NCBI GenBank assembly: GCA_947473805.1 | Contig: CANJGB010000008.1 | Location: 1 to 64,000 of the forward strand | Length of the DNA stretch: 64,000 nt | Direction of reading: 5' to 3' | Origin: Alphaproteobacteria bacterium | GTDB lineage: Bacteria; Pseudomonadota; Alphaproteobacteria; Ferrovibrionales; Ferrovibrionaceae | Shown here: piece after piece, positions 26,999 to 37,931 of the stretch | Layout: each line of letters opens with the position of its first letter | Position numbering within the stretch: the first letter of the stretch is position 1 | Translations under genes and position numbers: made by a program | The notes under the pieces: model-generated | Told to the model about the DNA's origin: nothing | What the model saw: only the letters and a program-made list of their open reading frames with translations | The model's database searches: none

Positions 26999-27466
26999 AT
27001 GACCGGCAAGATCGACGCCCGCCTGAAACAGCTCGGCCTTACCCTGCCCGTCGCACCTGGCGCGGCCGGCAGCTATGTGCCCTGGGTCCGGACCGGCAAT
27101 CTGGTGTTCATCGCCGGCCAGGGGCCGGTTGTTGACGGGCAGATGCGCCATCCGGGCGTGGTGGGCCGCGACCTCGACGTCGCCACGGGGCAAGCCGCCG
27201 CGCGCATCGTGATCCTGAACGTGATCGCCCAGGTCAGGGCCGCACTGGGCGGCGACCTCGACCGCGTGCGCCGCTGCGTCCGGCTCGGCGGCTACGTCGC
27301 CTGCGTCGCAGGCTTCACGCAGCAGCCCGAGGTGCTGAATGGCGCCTCCGATCTGATGATGGAAATTTTCGGCGAGGCCGGGAAGCACGCCCGCGTGGCC
27401 ATTGGCTGCAACGCGCTGCCACGCAACATGTCGGTCGAGATCGAGGCCGTGTTCGAGGTCGAGTAG
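26999..27466 (+). CDS. RidA/YjgF-family protein
   Basis: A 155-residue protein of the longer COG0251 branch: YVPWVRTGNLVFIAGQGPV, then GDLDRVRRCVRLGGYVAC, a RidA-like fold likely acting as a trimer. Deaminase activity cannot be assumed because many paralogues lack it. ATG 26999 is chosen; the longer frame from 26879 overlaps the divergent cyclase. It is distinct from the frameshifted RidA at 17241-17629. Confidence 0.82.
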   Translation: MTGKIDARLKQLGLTLPVAPGAAGSYVPWVRTGNLVFIAGQGPVVDGQMRHPGVVGRDLDVATGQAAARIVILNVIAQVRAALGGDLDRVRRCVRLGGYVACVAGFTQQPEVLNGASDLMMEIFGEAGKHARVAIGCNALPRNMSVEIEAVFEVE

Positions 27467-27470
27467 CGAC

Positions 27471-28601
27471 TCAGTTCGCCAGCGACACCTGGCCGGCGGG
27501 CCCGCGCGACAGCTTGCCGATAAGGTAGTCGATATTCTCGGTCTCGAAGCCGCCTTCGAACCAGGTCACGACGCGCTCGATCATCCGCTCGGCGAACCGC
27601 TCGCGGTCGCCCGGTCTGCCGTCGTATTGCATTTCGCGCGAGATATCCAAGGCTGTCCGCGCAATCTCGAGGAACTCCGCCGACAGGCCGCAATGATCGA
27701 CCAGGCGCGAAAGGCCCTGCCCGCCATTATCGTGAATCAGGCGAAACACGTTGATGACCGGAATACCCGCGAGCGCCGCCATCGCACATTCGAAGAAATC
27801 GAGATCGCCAGTGCACAGCGCGCGAAGAATGATGGTCGGCGTCAGGCGGCCGTTCTGGTGCAGGCGCTGAACCAGGGCCGGTACGCTCTGCCGGTTGGCG
27901 GCCAGTGAAAGATCGACGGTCGCACGCTCGCGCGCCTGGAAGATCAGGTCGGTTGCGATATCCGGCGACAGTTCATGGTGCGTGACGAGATGATCCCGCA
28001 AGGTCACGCTGACAAGTTCGACCAGCCGCTCGGCCACGTCGACCGGCAGTTTCGAGCGCCGGACCATGGCGCCATGGATGCTTTCATCATCGCCGAAGCG
28101 CTCCAGCGCCGCCACGAAGGCGTCCTGCGGTACCCGGGCGCGGTCGTTGGCCATCAGCGTTGCGACGGCCGCTGCATTCGCCTCCGCCGCGATCACCCGC
28201 GCCAGGCCCTCGGAAACGCCGTCGCGCCGCGCAATGGAAACCTGCTTTTCCGCCGCGCCCGATCGCACGATCTCGACCAGGTCGCCCTCGGTCAGCACAG
28301 ACGAGAATTCCAGCAGCGGCGCCGCCACGTCGTCGACATCGGCGGCCAGGACCAGCGCCACGTCATGCGGCAGGTCCGGATTGTCCTTCAGGTTGTCGGC
28401 CAGCGCCTTGCGCACCATGACTTCGGCGTCGCGCATCATCAGGCGGAAAATCTGCTCGGCAAGGATCCGCTCGGCGCCCTTCAGCGCATCGCCAGAGAAC
28501 GACCGCGCGATCTTGCCGGCCATATCGGCGCGCGTCGTGCCGGACGGATCCTGCAGCAGCCGCCGTACATCCGCGCTCGAGAGGGTGTTCAGTTCCGCCA
28601 T
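27471..28601 (-). CDS. DUF2336 domain protein
   Basis: A 376-residue, mainly helical protein with HEAT-like repeats. Segments such as EVMVRKALADNLKDNPDLPHD and the repeated 'parameters for neighbouring residues' pattern identify DUF2336, a family of unknown function common in Alphaproteobacteria. ATG 28601 has a ggggg ribosome site; 28625 is an upstream alternative. Only four bases separate its stop from that of the opposing RidA-family gene. Confidence 0.8.
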   Translation of the reverse strand: MAELNTLSSADVRRLLQDPSGTTRADMAGKIARSFSGDALKGAERILAEQIFRLMMRDAEVMVRKALADNLKDNPDLPHDVALVLAADVDDVAAPLLEFSSVLTEGDLVEIVRSGAAEKQVSIARRDGVSEGLARVIAAEANAAAVATLMANDRARVPQDAFVAALERFGDDESIHGAMVRRSKLPVDVAERLVELVSVTLRDHLVTHHELSPDIATDLIFQARERATVDLSLAANRQSVPALVQRLHQNGRLTPTIILRALCTGDLDFFECAMAALAGIPVINVFRLIHDNGGQGLSRLVDHCGLSAEFLEIARTALDISREMQYDGRPGDRERFAERMIERVVTWFEGGFETENIDYLIGKLSRGPAGQVSLAN

Positions 28602-28656
28602 TTCGCCCCCTGCATGGAAACCCATGTCAGGCTAGGCGGTGGAGCTTAACAAATGC

Positions 28657-29433
28657 CTAACCGGTGGCTCGCCGCGCCAGCCGGAAATACAGCGAGTAAG
28701 GCAGCATGCGCGCCAGCTTGAGGATGTAGGCGAACCGGCGCGGGAAAGTTATCTCGAACGACGTGCCCTTCTCCAGCCCCTGCCAGATGCGCTCCGCCGC
28801 CACCTCGGCGGTCACCATGAACGGCATCGGGAAGGTGTTGAGGTCAGTCAGTGGCGTCTTGACGAAGCCCGGGCAGACCAGCCGCACGTCGATACCGTAC
28901 CCTTCCAGGTCGGCATGCAGGGCTTCGGCCATGTTGATCAGGGCTGCCTTGCTGGCGCCATAGGCCGAGGCTGTTTTGAGTCCGCGATAGCCGGCGACCG
29001 ACGACACGATGGCGATCTGTCCGCCATTGCGGCGCATCATGCGCGGCAGCAGCGCCTCGATGCCATAGACCACGCCCATCACGTTGATCCGCCACAGCTG
29101 TTCGAACGTGTCGGAATTGAAGGTTTCCGCCGTCACCTCCTTGTGGGTGCCGGCATTGAGCACCGCGGTGCGGATCGGACCGTGCCGGGGTTCAATGCCC
29201 GCCACCGCGGCGGCCAGCGCCTGGCGGTCGGTCACATCGACGGCCAGCGGCACGATGCTGCCCGGCAGGTGCAGGCGCGCGGCTTCCGCGGCCAGCAGCG
29301 AAAGGTGATCGGTGTTACGCGCACTCGCCACGACAATAGATCCAGCCGCCGCATAGCGTAGTGCCAGGGCCCGGCCAATGCCCGAACTGGCGCCGGTGAT
29401 CCAGACGCAGCCCTGCTCCTGTGCGTTAGCCAT
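28657..29433 (-). CDS. Short-chain dehydrogenase/reductase
   Basis: A 258-residue NAD(P)-dependent oxidoreductase with TGASSGIG cofactor loop, NAG, catalytic SSV and YGASK. It has a hydrophobic or basic C-terminal tail (FAYILKLARMLPYSLYFRLARR) that might associate with membrane. It follows the DUF6134 gene by eight bases and belongs to the chrR transcription unit. SDR genes are often part of RpoE/ChrR-linked clusters, but the substrate is unknown. Confidence 0.88.
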   Translation of the reverse strand: MANAQEQGCVWITGASSGIGRALALRYAAAGSIVVASARNTDHLSLLAAEAARLHLPGSIVPLAVDVTDRQALAAAVAGIEPRHGPIRTAVLNAGTHKEVTAETFNSDTFEQLWRINVMGVVYGIEALLPRMMRRNGGQIAIVSSVAGYRGLKTASAYGASKAALINMAEALHADLEGYGIDVRLVCPGFVKTPLTDLNTFPMPFMVTAEVAAERIWQGLEKGTSFEITFPRRFAYILKLARMLPYSLYFRLARRATG

Positions 29434-29441
29434 GCGCCGGC

Positions 29442-30152
29442 CTATTTGAGGCGATAGACGATTGCGGAACCGTCCTTGCCCTTGGTCGTGCCATGAATCC
29501 AGGTGCCTTTGTCGTCGTACCAGAGGTCCAGGTTCAGGTCGCCGCGCACCTCGTAGTGCCGCGCCTGCACCTGCTGGCCGCGCGCCTCGACCGTCTCCAG
29601 GCCCTTGTCCGCAATATTGATCTTCAGCAGTTCGCCGGTTTCGCTGTGCATGGCCTGGCTCTGCTTCAGGAATGTCGGCCGCCAGTAGGTCGTCGACATG
29701 ATGCCGGCCGGCAGCACCGACTTGCCATTCTCGGTTTCGATCTCGAATCCGGCGGGCGTGTCCCGCCCCCTCAGGAAGCCCTTCTTGCCGTCGCTCAGCG
29801 TATTTGACTCAATGGAAAGCAGATGGTCGCCCTGCCAGACTTCCCGGTTATGGTGCTCGTAGCGGAACACCGTGACGAACAGCAGATCCACCTTGATGCC
29901 AATGTCGATGTTCAACACGACGTTGTTGCCATCGGCGGTAAAGGTCATGTCGTGGCGGCCGATGGGCGAGCCGTTACGGATGATCTCGAAATTCAGCGGC
30001 GCCGGAACGCTGGGCGCATCGGCCATTGCCGGCGCACTGAAACAGAGGCCGGCGAGCAGAAAGGCTGCGCTCAGCCGGCGAAGAAATTGAAAACCGGTCC
30101 CAGCAGGCCGGTGAACCGCAACGGACGCTCGGCAACAATCAGGCAAATGCAC
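29442..30152 (-). CDS. DUF6134 family exported protein
   Basis: A 236-residue protein with a signal peptide whose hydrophobic core is LSAAFLLAGLCFSAPAMA. The mature part (NFEIIRNGSPIGRHDMTF, WYDDKGTWIHG) matches DUF6134, a periplasmic family of unknown function. From ATG 30152 the gene overlaps the chrR 3' end by 82 bases. I found no better start closer to the signal core, so the N-terminus is uncertain. Downstream of chrR, it may be part of the same regulon. Confidence 0.75.
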   Translation of the reverse strand: MHLPDCCRASVAVHRPAGTGFQFLRRLSAAFLLAGLCFSAPAMADAPSVPAPLNFEIIRNGSPIGRHDMTFTADGNNVVLNIDIGIKVDLLFVTVFRYEHHNREVWQGDHLLSIESNTLSDGKKGFLRGRDTPAGFEIETENGKSVLPAGIMSTTYWRPTFLKQSQAMHSETGELLKINIADKGLETVEARGQQVQARHYEVRGDLNLDLWYDDKGTWIHGTTKGKDGSAIVYRLK

Positions 30153-30718
30153 GGGCCGTCCTTCCGGGCGCGGGGACGATGGTCGACAGCGTCGTCGGCA
30201 ACCGCCAGGTCGCCGCGTTCGAATATCCCCGTCCCATCCTCGAAACCTCCACGCAATACTACCGTCATTTCGTCGCCGCGATGGCCGTGGCGCGCTACAG
30301 AATGCCCCGGCATCAGCCGTAACAGGCTCATTCTAACGTCGCCGTCGCGGACAAGGCGATATTCGTGCACCCCCGGCAGCAGCGTGCGCCACGGGATATC
30401 AGACGATCCAAAACCAAGTTCGTTCCGCAACGGTGCTGGCAGCACCGGGTCGAACGGCACAGGGCTGGCCTCGGTAACCGACTCGTCGAGCCGCGCCAGC
30501 ACCTGGGTCAGCGCCCCTTCCGCCAGCGGTGCAGCCGGCAAATCCTCAACCAGCGATCCCGCCACGGCCTCGATACCCCTGGCCTGCCGGCGACATTCCG
30601 GGCAGAGCGCGAGGTGCGTGGCGACGCCAACCGCCCAGTGCGCGGGCATGCTGCCTGTCCCATAGTCAAACAGACTCTCGGCGGAAGGATGATGGCTGGG
30701 CGAATTTGCGTGGGACAA
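30071..30718 (-). CDS. chrR: ChrR-type zinc anti-sigma factor
   Basis: A 215-residue protein. The N-terminal anti-sigma domain keeps the zinc ligands of Rhodobacter ChrR with the same spacing: H10, H35, C39, C42 (HLALCPEC). The C-terminal cupin (~110-195) has HGHRGDEMTVVL and DLAVADDAVDHRP. In Rhodobacter, ChrR holds the ECF sigma RpoE until singlet oxygen appears. No rpoE gene is next to it here, unlike the usual rpoE-chrR pair, so it may be an orphan. DUF6134 and SDR genes follow on the same strand. Confidence 0.88.
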   Translation of the reverse strand: MSHANSPSHHPSAESLFDYGTGSMPAHWAVGVATHLALCPECRRQARGIEAVAGSLVEDLPAAPLAEGALTQVLARLDESVTEASPVPFDPVLPAPLRNELGFGSSDIPWRTLLPGVHEYRLVRDGDVRMSLLRLMPGHSVARHGHRGDEMTVVLRGGFEDGTGIFERGDLAVADDAVDHRPRARKDGPCICLIVAERPLRFTGLLGPVFNFFAG

Positions 30719-30778
30719 GGTCGACCTAATTCAATTACTTACGTTCTGATCTTCACGTCCAGCACAGGACGTACAGGG

Positions 30779-30807
30779 TAATACGACGGATTTTCAGCTC
30801 TGGATCA
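30779..30807 (-). promoter_or_regulatory. Predicted RpoE-type (ECF) promoter of chrR
   Basis: On the minus strand, TGATCC is followed after 18 bases by TATTA, resembling the TGATCC-TA pattern I recall for RpoE/ChrR-controlled promoters. It lies about 60 bases upstream of the chrR start and downstream of the DUF4864 stop. The match is by eye. Confidence 0.5.
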
Positions 30808-30816
30808 CTTTGGGCC

Positions 30817-31242
30817 TCAGGCCGTCTTGTCGTCGTCTTCAACCAGGACACAACCGGCGATGCGCCAGCCGCCCTCGGGCATGGGCTCCATGCTGTAGAG
30901 CGCCAGTACCCGTCGCCCTTCGGTCCCGTCCATGCGAACCCGCTGGACAGGCACGCCCTCGACCATGGTCAGGAGACCAAATTCCACGTTCTTGGCCCTG
31001 TAGACCGGCGAATAGGCCCCTTTCACCATCGCCATGAAGCTGTCCGGGGTACCAAACATCGTCTGGATGGCCGGGGCCGCCTGCCGGAACGCGCCGGCCG
31101 CATCGTTTCGCCGGAACGCATCGAGCTGGGCGCGGATCGCGGCGGTGATGGCGGCGCGATCCGCGGCATTGACGTCTTCGGCCGCTACAGGGCCAACCAG
31201 CAGAACGCTGGCAAATAGTGCCAATAACAGGCGCCGAAACAT
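30817..31242 (-). CDS. DUF4864 exported protein
   Basis: A 141-residue protein with a signal peptide (~1-21, LLLALFASVLLVGPVAA) and a SnoaL/NTF2-like mature part (AITAAIRAQLDAFRRNDA, FGTPDSFMAMV) that matches DUF4864. Function unknown. ATG 31242 has a clear ggagg site; the frame to 31329 has no ribosome site and no signal core. It diverges from the histidine kinase gene. Confidence 0.8.
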   Translation of the reverse strand: MFRRLLLALFASVLLVGPVAAEDVNAADRAAITAAIRAQLDAFRRNDAAGAFRQAAPAIQTMFGTPDSFMAMVKGAYSPVYRAKNVEFGLLTMVEGVPVQRVRMDGTEGRRVLALYSMEPMPEGGWRIAGCVLVEDDDKTA

Positions 31243-31350
31243 CACCCGCCTCCAACTTACCCCGCGGAAGCGTGGCCCGCGGCACACTTTTTGTAAAGAA
31301 TTTACCCCTACAACGGGATCCGACCTCATCCCGTTGGCGCCGGTTCAATC

Positions 31351-32904
<1,554 letters not shown>

Positions 32905-32922
32905 TCCGGCCAAACAGGGGAC

Positions 32923-33969
32923 ATGCGTTTCTTCTTCTACGGCACGCTCCGCGACGCCAACGTTCTTGAAGTCGTTCTCGGCCGGCCCGTCCGCGCCGGC
33001 GACATCCGTCCCGCTTCGGTGCGGGGCTTTCGCGCCGCCAAGGTCGTGGACAACACCTATCCCATTGCCGTGCAAGTGCCCGATGCCGTCATGCCGGGCG
33101 TTGTCGTCAGCGGCTTTGACGCCACCGACGAGGAGCGCCTCAATCACTACGAAGGCAGCGATTATGGCGTTACCCATGTAACGGCGGAACTGGCCAATGG
33201 CCGGCGGGTCGATGTCAGCATGTTCGTCCCCGTCGCCGACATCGCCCATGAAGAAAACGAGTGGAGCCTTGACGACTGGACCCGCGACTCAAAGGCCTCG
33301 TGGATGGCGCTTATGCCCGCCCGCCTTCAGGACTCCCAAGGGCTCGAGCCGCCCATGGCGCGGACCGATGTGACGGTCGAGCAGGTCGACAACGCCTACA
33401 AGGGCCACTTCCGCATCGATCGCTATCGCGTGCGCCACAAGCTGTTCGCAGGCGGCATCAGTGAACCGGTCCAGCGCGAGGTGCTGGAGCGCGGCCAGGC
33501 CGTTGCCGTCCTGCCTTACGATCCTGTGCGTGACGAGGTGGTCTTGATCCGCCAGTTCCGCATCGGCGCCTTTGCCGGCCGTGGCGAGCCGTGGATGCTT
33601 GAGGTCGTCGCCGGCATCATCGACGAAGGCGAGACGTCCGAGGCCGTCGGCATCCGCGAATTGCAGGAAGAAGCGAACCTCGCTCCGCTCGGGCCCCTGC
33701 GCCACATCGTCACCTGCCATGTCAGCCCCGGCGGCACGACCGAAACGTTCGAACTGTACTTTGCGCCGGTGGATGCCACGGACGCCGCCGGCATCCACGG
33801 CCTGCCCGAAGAAGGCGAGGACATCCAGGTTCTGGTCTGGTCGTTCGACCGCGCCTGGCGCGCTCTGGGCGAGGGTCTGATCACCGCATCGCCCGCCATT
33901 ATCGCACTGCAGTGGCTGGCCCTGAACCGGCCGGCCTTGCGCGCCGAAGCGGCAGCCCCCCAGCCTTGA
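32923..33969 (+). CDS. GGCT-like/Nudix fusion, ADP-ribose pyrophosphatase type (TrgB-like)
   Basis: Two domains in 348 residues. An N-terminal AIG2/gamma-glutamylcyclotransferase-like fold (FFYGTLRDANVL, HYEGSDYGV) occupies ~1-130. A C-terminal NudF-like Nudix domain (~165-335) has the complete box GIIDEGETSEAVGIRELQEEA for hydrolysis of ADP-ribose or similar. The Nudix half resembles TrgB of the Rhodobacter tellurite-resistance locus, which also lies near cysK, as here. The gene starts 18 bases after the kinase stop. Confidence 0.86.
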   Translation: MRFFFYGTLRDANVLEVVLGRPVRAGDIRPASVRGFRAAKVVDNTYPIAVQVPDAVMPGVVVSGFDATDEERLNHYEGSDYGVTHVTAELANGRRVDVSMFVPVADIAHEENEWSLDDWTRDSKASWMALMPARLQDSQGLEPPMARTDVTVEQVDNAYKGHFRIDRYRVRHKLFAGGISEPVQREVLERGQAVAVLPYDPVRDEVVLIRQFRIGAFAGRGEPWMLEVVAGIIDEGETSEAVGIRELQEEANLAPLGPLRHIVTCHVSPGGTTETFELYFAPVDATDAAGIHGLPEEGEDIQVLVWSFDRAWRALGEGLITASPAIIALQWLALNRPALRAEAAAPQP

Positions 33970-33994
33970 ATCCCCTCCCGGGCCGCTCTATAGA
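33966..33994 (+). promoter_or_regulatory. Predicted sigma-70 promoter of cysK
   Basis: TTGAAT, 17 bases, TATAGA. The -35 overlaps the stop of the Nudix gene, and a GGGG-ttt-CCCC mini-hairpin follows at 33998. The start site would be about 27 bases before ATG 34028. Confidence 0.65.
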
Positions 33995-34027
33995 ATAGGG
34001 GTTTCCCCCGTTTTTCCTGTGCCCGAC

Positions 34028-35029
34028 ATGAAATTCCACGACGGATTTGTAAAAAGCATTGGCAACACCCCGCTGATCAGGCTGCGGCGGGCGTCCGAGC
34101 AGACCGGCTGCACCATCCTGGGCAAGGCGGAGTTCCTGAATCCCGGTGGCTCGGTCAAGGATCGCGCGGCTTTGGCCATCGTTCGCGACGCCGAGGCCAA
34201 GGGCAAGCTGCGGCCCGGTGGCGTGATCGTTGAGGGCACGGCCGGCAATACGGGCATTGGCCTGGCGCTGGTCGGCAATGCGCTGGGCTACCGCACCGTC
34301 ATCGTGATGCCCGACACGCAGAGCCAGGAGAAGAAGGACATGCTGCGCCTGTGCGGCGCCGACCTTCGCCTGGTGCCCGCCGCGCCGTACAGCAACCCCG
34401 ACAATTACGTGCGCTATTCCGGCCGCCTGGCAGAGGAGATCGCAGCCAAGGAACCGAACGGCGCGATCTGGGCCAACCAGTTCGACAACACCGCGAACCG
34501 CCAGGGCCATTACGAGACCACCGGCCCGGAAATCTGGCACCAGACGGAGGGCAAGGTTGACGGCTTCGTCGCCGCCGTCGGCTCCGGCGGCACGCTGGGC
34601 GGTGTGTACATGGCGCTGAAGGAGCGCAGCAAAGACGTCCAGGTCGTTCTCGCCGACCCGATGGGCGCCGCGCTCTATCACTACTACAAGCACGGCACTC
34701 TGAAGGCCGAGGGCAGTTCGATCACCGAGGGCATCGGCCAGGGCCGCATCACCGCCAATCTCGAAGGCATCACGCCCGACGACGCATTCCTGATCTCCGA
34801 TGAGGAGGCGCTGCACGTCGTGTTCGACCTTATAAAGTACGAAGGGCTCGTGCTCGGCGGCTCCAGTGGGATCAATGTCGCCGGCGCGATCCGCCTGGCG
34901 AAGAAGCTGGGTCCCGGGCACACTATCGTCACCCTGCTGTGCGACGGTGGCAGCCGCTACCAAAGCAAGATGTTCAACCCCGCCTTCCTGCGCGAGAAGA
35001 ACCTGCCCGTTCCCGACTGGATGGCCTGA
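34028..35029 (+). CDS. cysK: Cysteine synthase A (O-acetylserine sulfhydrylase)
   Basis: PLP enzyme making cysteine from O-acetylserine and sulfide. PLP lysine K44 lies in NPGGSVKDR; the phosphate loop is EGTAGNTGIG; GSGGTLGG and the C-terminal CDGGSRY are typical. Of the two starts, ATG 34028 (MKFHDGFVKSIGNTPL) matches the family; GTG 34019 is also in frame. It heads a unit with alaX, sseA and a GNAT gene, with sulfur metabolism as a common theme. Confidence 0.94.
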   Translation: MKFHDGFVKSIGNTPLIRLRRASEQTGCTILGKAEFLNPGGSVKDRAALAIVRDAEAKGKLRPGGVIVEGTAGNTGIGLALVGNALGYRTVIVMPDTQSQEKKDMLRLCGADLRLVPAAPYSNPDNYVRYSGRLAEEIAAKEPNGAIWANQFDNTANRQGHYETTGPEIWHQTEGKVDGFVAAVGSGGTLGGVYMALKERSKDVQVVLADPMGAALYHYYKHGTLKAEGSSITEGIGQGRITANLEGITPDDAFLISDEEALHVVFDLIKYEGLVLGGSSGINVAGAIRLAKKLGPGHTIVTLLCDGGSRYQSKMFNPAFLREKNLPVPDWMA

Positions 35030-35034
35030 GCCGG

Positions 35035-35754
35035 ATGACCGAGGCGCTTTTCCGCAGCGAACCCTATGCCCGCACCTGCGCGGCAGCGGTTATCTCTGTG
35101 GATACTGCCGGCATCGTTCTCGATCGCTCGATTTTCTATCCGACCGGCGGCGGCCAGCCGGGCGACACCGGCATGCTGCAAACCGCCGATGGCCGCACGG
35201 TCATGATCGCCAACACGATCAAGGGGCCTGATGGTGGCGTGGTTCACGTACCGGTGCCAGACGCACCGGCGCTGTCGCCGGGCGATGCGGTCACCGTCAC
35301 CCTCGACTGGGACCGCCGTCATCGGCTAATGCGCATGCACACCTGCCTGCATCTGCTTTCGGCGCTGCTGCCCTATCCGGTCACCGGCGGGCAGGTCAGC
35401 GACGGCAAGGGCCGGCTCGATTTCGATTGCGGCGACGCGCTGCCCGACAAGGAATTCCTGACCGCTGAGCTTAATCGCCTGGTCGCGGCGGATCACGCCG
35501 TAGGCGATGTCTGGATCACCGACGACGAACTGCTCAACAGCCCCGATCTCGTGAAGACCATGGCGGTCAAGCCACCCGTGGGCCAGGGCCATGTGCGCCT
35601 CATCCGCATCGGCACAGCCGACACCCGCATCGACTTGCAGGCTTGCGGGGGCACCCATGTCGCGCGCACCGGCGAGATCGGCCCGGTTGCAGTGCTCAAG
35701 ATCGAAAGCAAGGGCCGCCAGAACCGTCGCGTTAATATCGGGTTTGCCGCATGA
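35035..35754 (+). CDS. AlaX-like alanyl-tRNA editing protein
   Basis: A 239-residue stand-alone editing domain that clears Ser or Gly from mischarged tRNA-Ala in the family. The zinc site HTCLH and the second half CGGTHVART are visible, as is FYPTGGGQPGD at the N-terminus. It starts five bases after cysK and overlaps sseA by ATGA. Free serine and cysteine levels link editing and neighbours only loosely. Confidence 0.9.
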   Translation: MTEALFRSEPYARTCAAAVISVDTAGIVLDRSIFYPTGGGQPGDTGMLQTADGRTVMIANTIKGPDGGVVHVPVPDAPALSPGDAVTVTLDWDRRHRLMRMHTCLHLLSALLPYPVTGGQVSDGKGRLDFDCGDALPDKEFLTAELNRLVAADHAVGDVWITDDELLNSPDLVKTMAVKPPVGQGHVRLIRIGTADTRIDLQACGGTHVARTGEIGPVAVLKIESKGRQNRRVNIGFAA

Positions 35755-36608
35755 CCGATGCTCATATCGATTCTCTCGTTTCGACCGAATGGCTGTCTGC
35801 GCGTCTCGGCGCGCCGGACATCCGCATCGTCGACGCTTCGTGGTATCTGCCAGCGGCGAACCGTGATCCGAAGGCGGAATATGCCGCCGCGCACATTCCC
35901 GGGGCCGTGTTCTTCGACATCGACGACATTTCCGACACCGCCTCTCCCCTGCCCCACATGCTGCCGCCGGATGCGAAATTCGCCAGCCGCATGAAACGCC
36001 TTGGCATCGGCGACGGCAGCCGCGTCGTGGTCTATGACGGCGGCGTGCCGACGCTCGGCGCCGCGCGCGTGTGGTGGATGCTCCGCGTCTTTGGCCATGC
36101 CGATGTGGCCATTCTCGACGGCGGCTTCCGCAAGTGGCAGGCCGAGGGCCGCCCGGTAGACGACATGCCGCCCGTGCCGCGCGAGCGCCACTTCACCGCC
36201 CATACCAACACGCTGCAGGTGCGTGACCGCGAGAGGGTCGAGGCCGCGCGCACGTCGGGCAATGCGCAGATCGTCGACGCCCGCCCACCCGGCCGCTTCA
36301 AGGGTGTCGAGGCCGAGCCGCGCGCCGGCCTGCGCGCCGGCCGCATTCCCGGCAGTCTGAACGTGCCGGCCGGCGCCGTGGTCGATCCCGCGTCAGGCAC
36401 CTTCCTGTCGCCCGACAAGCTGCGCACTATCGTGACGTCGGCCGGCATCGACATGGCAAAGCCGGTCATCACCACCTGCGGCTCCGGCATTTCGGCCTGC
36501 ACCGTGGCGTTCGCGCTGCACCTGTTGGGCCATCGCCACGTCTCGGTCTACGACGGCTCGTGGGCCGAATGGGGCGCCCTGCCCGACGCCGCGGTCGCGA
36601 CCGGCTGA
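35751..36608 (+). CDS. sseA: 3-mercaptopyruvate/thiosulfate sulfurtransferase
   Basis: Two rhodanese domains in 285 residues. The N-terminal one is inactive; the C-terminal one has active Cys in TTCGSGISAC. CGSGxxA is the loop of mercaptopyruvate sulfurtransferases, transferring sulfane sulfur. It follows cysK and alaX with an ATGA overlap, fitting cysteine metabolism. Confidence 0.92.
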   Translation: MTDAHIDSLVSTEWLSARLGAPDIRIVDASWYLPAANRDPKAEYAAAHIPGAVFFDIDDISDTASPLPHMLPPDAKFASRMKRLGIGDGSRVVVYDGGVPTLGAARVWWMLRVFGHADVAILDGGFRKWQAEGRPVDDMPPVPRERHFTAHTNTLQVRDRERVEAARTSGNAQIVDARPPGRFKGVEAEPRAGLRAGRIPGSLNVPAGAVVDPASGTFLSPDKLRTIVTSAGIDMAKPVITTCGSGISACTVAFALHLLGHRHVSVYDGSWAEWGALPDAAVATG

Positions 36609-36609
36609 C

Positions 36610-37165
36610 GTGCCACCCGCGCCGCGCCCCGATGGCTTGATCGACGTCACCATTGTCGATCTCGAACTGACCCGCGCACCCGCCTGGCCGCACAATCCCG
36701 CGCCCGTCGGCCCGCGCCTGGCACTGTTCCGCGCGCGCAAGCCGCCCTTGCACTACTACCGTTATCTCTATGACGCCGTCGGCCGCCCATGGCTCTGGCT
36801 GGACCGCAAGCGGATGGACGATGAACAGCTCACCGCCATCGTCCACGACGACGCGGTGGAAATCTCGGTGCTGCATTGCGACGGCGCGCCGGCCGGCTTT
36901 GTCGAACTCGACTACCGCGGCCTGCCCGACGCGGTGAACATCTCCTATTTCGGCCTGGTGCCCGAACGTTTTGGCCTGGGCCTGGGGCGCTACTTCCTGC
37001 GCTCGGCGATTGACGAGGCGTGGCGGCGCGGCCCGGCAAAGATCACCGTCAACACCTGCACCCTCGACCATCCGGGCGCCCTGCCGCTGTACCAGAAATC
37101 CGGCTTCGTGCCGGTCGGCACGCGCACGATCGCCTTCGATCCGCGGCTGCCCGCCGCCCCGCCGG

Positions 37166-37188
<23 letters not shown>
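36610..37188 (+). CDS. GNAT-family N-acetyltransferase
   Basis: A 192-residue acetyltransferase. [21 protein letters not shown], then the CoA loop [11 protein letters not shown], and the C-terminal [19 protein letters not shown] form a GNAT core. The acceptor is unknown. It starts at GTG 36610 right after sseA and overlaps the end of opposing aapP by 23 bases. Confidence 0.85.
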
Positions 37189-37912
<724 letters not shown>

Positions 37913-37931
37913 GCTGGAAACTCTCCCGCGC

